In this document: positions 5,456 through 8,489 of the stretch, piece by piece
Layout: each line of letters opens with the position of its first letter
Numbering within the stretch: the first letter of the stretch is position 1
Assembly: GCA_964538355.1 (NCBI GenBank)
Contig: CAZIFC010000053.1
Coordinates: 1 to 8,489 of the forward strand
DNA length: 8,489 nucleotides
Direction of reading: 5' to 3'
Source of the DNA: Bilophila sp964538355
GTDB taxonomy: Bacteria; Desulfobacterota; Desulfovibrionia; Desulfovibrionales; Desulfovibrionaceae
Translations under genes and position numbers: made by a program
Notes under the pieces: model-generated
The model's database searches: none
The model's input: only the letters and a program-made list of their open reading frames with translations
Told to the model about the DNA's origin: nothing

Positions 5456-5641
5456 GTGTCGCGTACTTCTCTCGAAGTAAAGGCCGCCCGGAAACCCAAG
5501 TTTTCCAGCCGTGCCTACAATCGCTGCCCGATCTGCGGCCGTCCCCATGCTTACCTTCGTAAGTTTGGTCTGTGCCGTATTTGCTTCCGCAATATGGCCC
5601 TCCGCGGGGAACTTCCCGGCGTTCGCAAGTCCAGCTGGTAA
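5456..5641 (+). CDS. rpsN: 30S ribosomal protein S14, short zinc-binding (type Z) form
   Basis: S14 lies in the 30S head near the A site and joins late in assembly. This is the short zinc form: 61 residues with Cys24-x2-Cys27 (CPIC) and Cys40-x2-Cys43 (CRIC), and the linking GRPHAYLRKFGLC. The C-terminal FRNMALRGELPGVRKSSW is the standard ending. E. coli has the longer, cysteine-free form of about 101 residues instead. The start is GTG with a strong AAGGAG 8 bases upstream, giving MSRTSLEVKAARKPKF. It is one of only two non-ATG starts in the window. It follows rplE by 12 bases and precedes the largest gap here (31 bases). The family and type are certain; zinc binding is inferred from the four cysteines. 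Confidence 0.97.
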   Translation: MSRTSLEVKAARKPKFSSRAYNRCPICGRPHAYLRKFGLCRICFRNMALRGELPGVRKSSW

Positions 5642-5658
5642 CCGTGAAAGGGTATTTT

Positions 5659-5664
5659 AAGGAG
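5659..5664 (+). promoter_or_regulatory. Shine-Dalgarno site of rpsH
   Basis: AAGGAG lies 8 bases before the first of two adjacent ATG codons (5673 and 5676), within the 31-base gap after rpsN. The spacing favours the first ATG. The gap is locally A/T-rich (TATTTTAA) but shows no hairpin or terminator. Confidence 0.75.
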
Positions 5665-5672
5665 ACCATTCG

Positions 5673-6053
5673 ATGATGACTGATCCTATTGCAGATATGC
5701 TTACGCGTATCCGCAACGCGCACTTGGCCCTGCACAAGGAAGTGAGTGTGCCGAGCTCGAAGATGAAGGAAGCCATTGCTGCCATCCTCAAGCAGGAAGG
5801 CTACGTCGATGACGTAACCGTGGAAGACCGCAACATCAACATCCAGCTGAAGTACTTCAAGGGCAAGCCTGCCATTGAAGGCCTGAAGCGGATGAGCAAG
5901 CCCGGCCGCCGGGTGTATGTGGGCTCCCACGAAATCCCTCGCGTGCAGAACGGCCTCGGCATCTGCATCCTGTCCACTTCGCATGGGGTGCTCGCTGGCA
6001 ACACGGCTCACCAGATGAAGGTGGGCGGCGAACTTTTGTGTGAAATCTGGTAG
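5673..6053 (+). CDS. rpsH: 30S ribosomal protein S8
   Basis: S8 is a primary binder of 16S rRNA helix 21 and is needed to build the platform of the 30S subunit. In E. coli it also represses the spc operon by binding its mRNA near rplE. The 126 residues begin with the family signature MMTDPIADMLTRIRNAHLAL. The N-terminal domain continues with PSSKMKEAIAAILKQEGYVD. The C-terminal RNA-binding domain has SKPGRRVYVGSHEIPRVQNG at 75-94 and ILSTSHGVLAGNTAHQMKVG, closing GGELLCEIW. STS-HG is intact, but the stretch after it (VLAGNTAHQMKVGG) departs from the common MTDxxARKxxVGG pattern. My memory of Desulfovibrio S8 shows a similar departure. Two ATG codons in a row open the gene; the first has the better spacing. 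The stop is TAG. Confidence 0.97.
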   Translation: MMTDPIADMLTRIRNAHLALHKEVSVPSSKMKEAIAAILKQEGYVDDVTVEDRNINIQLKYFKGKPAIEGLKRMSKPGRRVYVGSHEIPRVQNGLGICILSTSHGVLAGNTAHQMKVGGELLCEIW

Positions 6054-6064
6054 GCGGGTGTAGC

Positions 6065-6607
6065 ATGTCGAGAATCGGAAAACTGCCCATCGCCATCCCC
6101 TCCGGTGTAGAGGTGAAGGTTGGGGCTGATGTCGTTGAAGTGAAGGGATCGAAGGCTACGCTCACCACGCCGGTGTGCGACCTGCTTTCCTATGAAGTGG
6201 CCGATGGCCATGTTACGCTGACCCGCAAGGCCGAAACGCGCGAAACCCGCGCCCAGCACGGTCTTCGCCGCACCCTCCTTGCCAACTGCATTGAGGGCGT
6301 GACCAAAGGGTTCTCCAAGACCCTCGAAGTCATCGGCGTTGGCTATCGTGTGGCTGTAAAAGGCAATGTGATTGAACTTCAGGTGGGCTTCTCCCACCCT
6401 GTTCTCGTGGAACTGCCTGCTGGACTCTCCGCGAAGGCCGAAGGTCAGAAGCTCACCATCTCGGGCGCTGACAAGGTTCTCGTGGGTGAAATGGCCGCTC
6501 GCATTCGCCGCATCCGCAAGCCTGAACCCTACAAGGGCAAGGGCATCAAGTACGAAACCGAAACCATCCTTCGCAAGGCCGGTAAGTCCGGCGGCAAGGG
6601 TAAATAA
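6065..6607 (+). CDS. rplF: 50S ribosomal protein L6
   Basis: L6 lies near the stalk base and sarcin-ricin loop, where elongation factors dock, and is important late in 50S assembly. The 180 residues begin MSRIGKLPIAIPSGVEVKV. The two tandem L6 repeats are visible, with HGLRRTLLANCIEGVTKGFS at about 65-84 and TLEVIGVGYRVAVKGNVIEL at 86-105. The signature PEPYKGKGIKYETE at 153-166 precedes a Lys/Gly-rich tail (KAGKSGGKGK). The ATG at 6065 has only a weak binding site (GGCGGGTG at about 6053-6060), and the S8 stop lies 11 bases upstream. Codon 3 is AGA. The identity is certain. Confidence 0.98.
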   Translation: MSRIGKLPIAIPSGVEVKVGADVVEVKGSKATLTTPVCDLLSYEVADGHVTLTRKAETRETRAQHGLRRTLLANCIEGVTKGFSKTLEVIGVGYRVAVKGNVIELQVGFSHPVLVELPAGLSAKAEGQKLTISGADKVLVGEMAARIRRIRKPEPYKGKGIKYETETILRKAGKSGGKGK

Positions 6608-6619
6608 TCGGGGCGCGCT

Positions 6620-6982
6620 ATGAGCACTATGACCAAGAATGAAGCCAGACAGCGCAGAAAGATCCGCATCCGCAAAAAGATTTCCGGCACGGCAGAACGC
6701 CCTCGTCTGGTGATCTTCCGCTCCAATCTGCACATGTATGCGCAGGTTGTGGACGACCTCACCGGCACCACGCTGGCCGCCACCTCCACCCTGGCCCTGT
6801 CCACGGGTGAAGCGAAGCTCGGCTGCAACAAGACCGGTGCTGAGGCTGTAGGCAAGGAAATTGCCCGTCTGGCCAAGGAGAAGAGCATCGTCAAGGTGGT
6901 CTTCGACCGTAACGGATATCTCTACCACGGCAAGATCAAGGCCGTGGCCGATGGCGCCCGCGAAGGCGGCCTCGAGTTCTAA
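6620..6982 (+). CDS. rplR: 50S ribosomal protein L18
   Basis: L18 binds 5S rRNA and, with L5, attaches it to the central protuberance. The 120 residues start with a flexible basic arm (MSTMTKNEARQRRKIRIRKK), then GTAERPRLVIFRSNLHMYAQ at 23-42, a hallmark of the family. GCNKTGAEAVGKEIARLAKE lies at 68-87, and the ending FDRNGYLYHGKIKAVADGAR runs from 95 to 114, followed by EGGLEF. Two Met codons (6620 and 6629) are possible; the first is used here. The upstream site is poor (CGGGG at 6609-6613), with 12 bases between the rplF TAA and this start, so coupling to rplF is likely. Codons 10 and 13 are AGA. Only the exact start is uncertain. Confidence 0.96.
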   Translation: MSTMTKNEARQRRKIRIRKKISGTAERPRLVIFRSNLHMYAQVVDDLTGTTLAATSTLALSTGEAKLGCNKTGAEAVGKEIARLAKEKSIVKVVFDRNGYLYHGKIKAVADGAREGGLEF

Positions 6983-7003
6983 CCCGGAGAGGATAGCACT
7001 GTC

Positions 7004-7495
7004 ATGGAACAGAATGAACTGGGTTTCATCGAGAAGATCGTCTCCCTGAACCGGGTTGCCAAAGTCGTGAAAGGCGGTCGTCGCTTCAGCTTCAGCGCCC
7101 TGATGGTCGTTGGCGACGGTAACGGGAACGTAGGTTTTGGCCTCGGCAAGGCTCAGGAAGTTCCTGAAGCCCTGCGCAAGGCTACGGAACACGCTCGCAA
7201 GAACATGGTGAAGATTCCCCTGATCGAAGGGACCCTTCCCTATGAAATTCTTGGCGAGTTCGGCGCTGGTCGCGTCATGCTCAAGCCCGCCTCCCGCGGT
7301 ACCGGCATCATCGCCGGTGGTGCCGTGCGTGCTGTCATGGAAGCGGCCGGGGTGAACGATGTGCTTGCCAAGGCCATCGGGACCAACAACCCCCACAACG
7401 TGCTGCGCGCTACCATGGCCGGCCTCGCTGCTCTTCGCAGCGCGGAAGCCGTAAGCGAAATCCGCGGCATGAAACTGGAAGCCCCCAGGAAGTAA
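7004..7495 (+). CDS. rpsE: 30S ribosomal protein S5
   Basis: S5 lies on the solvent side of the 30S near the decoding centre and the mRNA entry. Changes in it cause spectinomycin resistance or ram (error-prone) phenotypes in other bacteria. The 163 residues contain the N-terminal double-stranded-RNA-binding-type domain: LNRVAKVVKGGRRFSFSALM at 15-34, then VVGDGNGNVGFGLGKAQEVP at 35-54. The C-terminal domain shows KPASRGTGIIAGGAVRAVME at 94-113 and GVNDVLAKAIGTNNPHNVLR at 116-135. The VKGGRRF loop, where spectinomycin changes arise, looks wild type. GGAGAGG at 6986-6992 lies 11 bases before the ATG. The next-to-last codon is AGG, part of the rpmD binding site. The identity is certain. Confidence 0.98.
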   Translation: MEQNELGFIEKIVSLNRVAKVVKGGRRFSFSALMVVGDGNGNVGFGLGKAQEVPEALRKATEHARKNMVKIPLIEGTLPYEILGEFGAGRVMLKPASRGTGIIAGGAVRAVMEAAGVNDVLAKAIGTNNPHNVLRATMAGLAALRSAEAVSEIRGMKLEAPRK

Positions 7496-7500
7496 GCGCC

Positions 7501-7683
7501 ATGTCTGAAATTACGATTAAACTCGCTAAAAGCCGTATCGGCTGCACGCCCAACCAGAAGAAGACTCTGGACGCTCTCGGGCTGCGCCGCCGCGAAATGG
7601 TCAAGACCTTTCCGGATAACCCTGCCGTCCGCGGCATGATCGCCAAGGTGTCCCACCTGGTTGTTGAGGTTACCAAAGCATGA
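7501..7683 (+). CDS. rpmD: 50S ribosomal protein L30
   Basis: L30 is a small peripheral 50S protein; some bacteria lack it, so its presence here is informative. The 60 residues match the short bacterial form: ITIKLAKSRIGCTPNQKKTL at 4-23, then DALGLRRREMVKTFPDNPAV and RGMIAKVSHLVVEVTKA. CAGGAAG at 7486-7492, inside the end of rpsE, lies 8 bases before the ATG. The stop TGA, the only TGA stop in the window, overlaps the rplO start as ATGA, a classic sign of translational coupling. The identity is certain from motif and position. Confidence 0.97.
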   Translation: MSEITIKLAKSRIGCTPNQKKTLDALGLRRREMVKTFPDNPAVRGMIAKVSHLVVEVTKA

Positions 7684-8135
7684 ATCTGAACGAACTCTAT
7701 CCCTTTGCGGAAGACCGCAAGGCCCGCAAGCGCGTGGGTCGCGGTTCCGGTTCCGGCCTGGGATGTACGTCCGGCAAGGGTAACAAAGGTCAGAATGCAC
7801 GCGCTGGCGGCGGTGTCCGCCCCGGCTTTGAAGGCGGCCAGATGCCCCTTCAGCGTCGTCTGCCCAAGCGTGGTTTCAAGAACTACCTCTTCAAGGTCGA
7901 ATACTCGGTGATCAATCTTGCTCGCCTGGTGGCTGCCTTTGAAGGGAAGAACGAGATCTCCCTTGAAGACATCTATGATCGCGGTCTGTGCACCTTCGGT
8001 TCCCCGGTGAAAATCCTGGGCGAAGGCGAACTCACTGCGGCCATCAAGGTGGAAGCCCACAAGTTCAGCCAGTCTGCCGCGGACAAAATCCGCGCTGCCG
8101 GCGGCGAAGTCAAAGAACTGGAAGTGGAAGGGTAG
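7680..8135 (+). CDS. rplO: 50S ribosomal protein L15
   Basis: L15 is a late-joining 50S protein with a long glycine- and arginine-rich N-terminal extension that threads into 23S rRNA. The 151 residues show MNLNELYPFAEDRKARKRVG, then GRGSGSGLGCTSGKGNKGQN at 20-39, ARAGGGVRPGFEGGQMPLQR at 40-59 and RLPKRGFKN at 60-68. The C-terminal globular part ends with VEAHKFSQSAADKIRAAGGE and VKELEVEG. The ATG overlaps the rpmD stop by four bases (ATGA). A GAGG at 7666-7669 within rpmD lies 10 bases upstream. The TAG stop is part of an AGGTGA stretch that may serve as the secY binding site. L15 next to SecY is the normal bacterial layout. Confidence 0.98.
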   Translation: MNLNELYPFAEDRKARKRVGRGSGSGLGCTSGKGNKGQNARAGGGVRPGFEGGQMPLQRRLPKRGFKNYLFKVEYSVINLARLVAAFEGKNEISLEDIYDRGLCTFGSPVKILGEGELTAAIKVEAHKFSQSAADKIRAAGGEVKELEVEG

Positions 8136-8142
8136 GTGACTC

Positions 8143-8489
8143 GTGGCTCTTGGTGGTGCGGATAACCTTGCCCGTTCGCCTGAACTGCGTACAAAGCTGC
8201 TCTGGACGCTGGGCCTCCTCTGCGCGTACCGGATCGGGGTGCATATCCCGGTTCCGGGCGTCGACGGGGCGGCCCTCGCCCACTTCTTTGAAAGCGTGGC
8301 AGGCACCCTGTTTGGTCTGTTCGACATGTTCTCCGGCGGCGGCCTGCGGAATGTCTCCGTGTTCGCCCTCGGCATCATGCCGTACATTTCGGCCTCTATC
8401 ATCCTTCAACTCCTGCAGGTGGTCAGCCCCGAGCTGAAGCGCATGGCCAAGGAAGAGGGTGCGGCGGGTCGCCGTAAAATCACCCAGTA
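8143..8489 (+). CDS. secY: Protein translocase subunit SecY, N-terminal part (3' end cut by window)
   Basis: SecY is the channel of the SecYEG translocon in the inner membrane, passing unfolded proteins out and membrane segments sideways. The reading from GTG at 8143 gives 115 residues, about a quarter of the usual 430-440. It begins MALGGADNLARSPELRTKLL, then a first membrane segment at about 19-37 that includes the family signature YRIGVHIPVPGVD at 29-41. The plug region (about 57-75) has LFDMFSGGGLRNVSVFALGI. The second segment follows with IMPYISASIILQLLQ, then the cytoplasmic LKRMAKEEGAAGRRKITQ. No ATG lies nearby in frame, and AGGTGA at 8134-8139 precedes the GTG closely. Codon use is looser than in the ribosomal genes (CGG, GGG and ACA appear), as expected for lower expression. 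Confidence 0.96.
   Translation, partial: MALGGADNLARSPELRTKLLWTLGLLCAYRIGVHIPVPGVDGAALAHFFESVAGTLFGLFDMFSGGGLRNVSVFALGIMPYISASIILQLLQVVSPELKRMAKEEGAAGRRKITQ

Noticed and set aside
5642..5672. The largest gap, as a possible terminator or promoter
   Set aside because: At 31 bases it holds only the rpsH binding site and a short A/T run, with no inverted repeat.
6008..7396. 462-codon open frame on the - strand across rplF, rplR and rpsE
   Set aside because: It lies opposite three unmistakable ribosomal genes, has no recognisable domain, and is explained by biased codons in GC-rich genes leaving the reverse frame open.
7410..8402. 330-codon open frame on the - strand
   Set aside because: It is a shadow of rpsE, rpmD, rplO and secY, with low-complexity composition and no family motif.
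7988..8437. 149-codon + strand open frame over the end of rplO and start of secY
   Set aside because: It is out of frame with both real genes; the GTG-started frame at 8143 reads as clear SecY.
1..8489. A hidden accessory system, mobile element, CRISPR array or RNA gene
   Set aside because: Conserved core genes cover nearly every base, and no direct repeats, inverted terminal repeats or tRNA-like folds were seen.

Overview
The window is an uninterrupted run of ribosomal protein genes, all on the + strand, matching the bacterial S10 and spc operons joined end to end. The order is 3' part of rplC (L3), rplD, rplW, rplB, rpsS, rplV, rpsC, rplP, rpmC, rpsQ, rplN, rplX, rplE, rpsN, rpsH, rplF, rplR, rpsE, rpmD, rplO and the 5' part of secY. 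Both ends are cut by the window: about the first 120 residues of L3 lie upstream, and SecY continues downstream.

The DNA is GC-rich by eye, with strongly biased codons (AAG over AAA, CGC/CGT for Arg). Several protein details, such as L4 with the KPWRQKGTGRAR loop, L16 with ETRQGSGKGAPVGWCAPV and S8 ending VGGELLCEIW, look most like a sulfate-reducing Desulfovibrionaceae-type bacterium (Desulfovibrio, Bilophila and relatives). That placement comes from memory of the family, not from a search. Both S14 and L24 are the cysteine-bearing (zinc ribbon) forms, unlike E. coli.

Region by region: 1-4182 is the S10 part (L3, L4, L23, L2, S19, L22, S3, L16, L29, S17). 4193-8135 is the spc part (L14, L24, L5, S14, S8, L6, L18, S5, L30, L15). 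8143 onward is secY, the translocon gene that usually follows L15. Gaps between genes run from a 4-base overlap to 31 bases. There is no room for a terminator, and no convincing internal promoter was seen, so this part is most simply read as one transcript with coupled translation. The promoter and any L4-type leader control would lie upstream of the window.

The products assemble into the 30S (S19, S3, S17, S14, S8, S5) and 50S (L3, L4, L23, L2, L22, L16, L29, L14, L24, L5, L6, L18, L30, L15) subunits. SecY forms the membrane channel that docks at the L23/L29 exit-tunnel rim. No mobile element, CRISPR array, RNA gene, pseudogene or accessory system is visible, and nothing here supports an undescribed system. 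The points worth a second look are small: stop codons fused to Shine-Dalgarno sequences with heavy TAG use, rare Arg codons placed at gene ends, and a few residue changes in conserved motifs.
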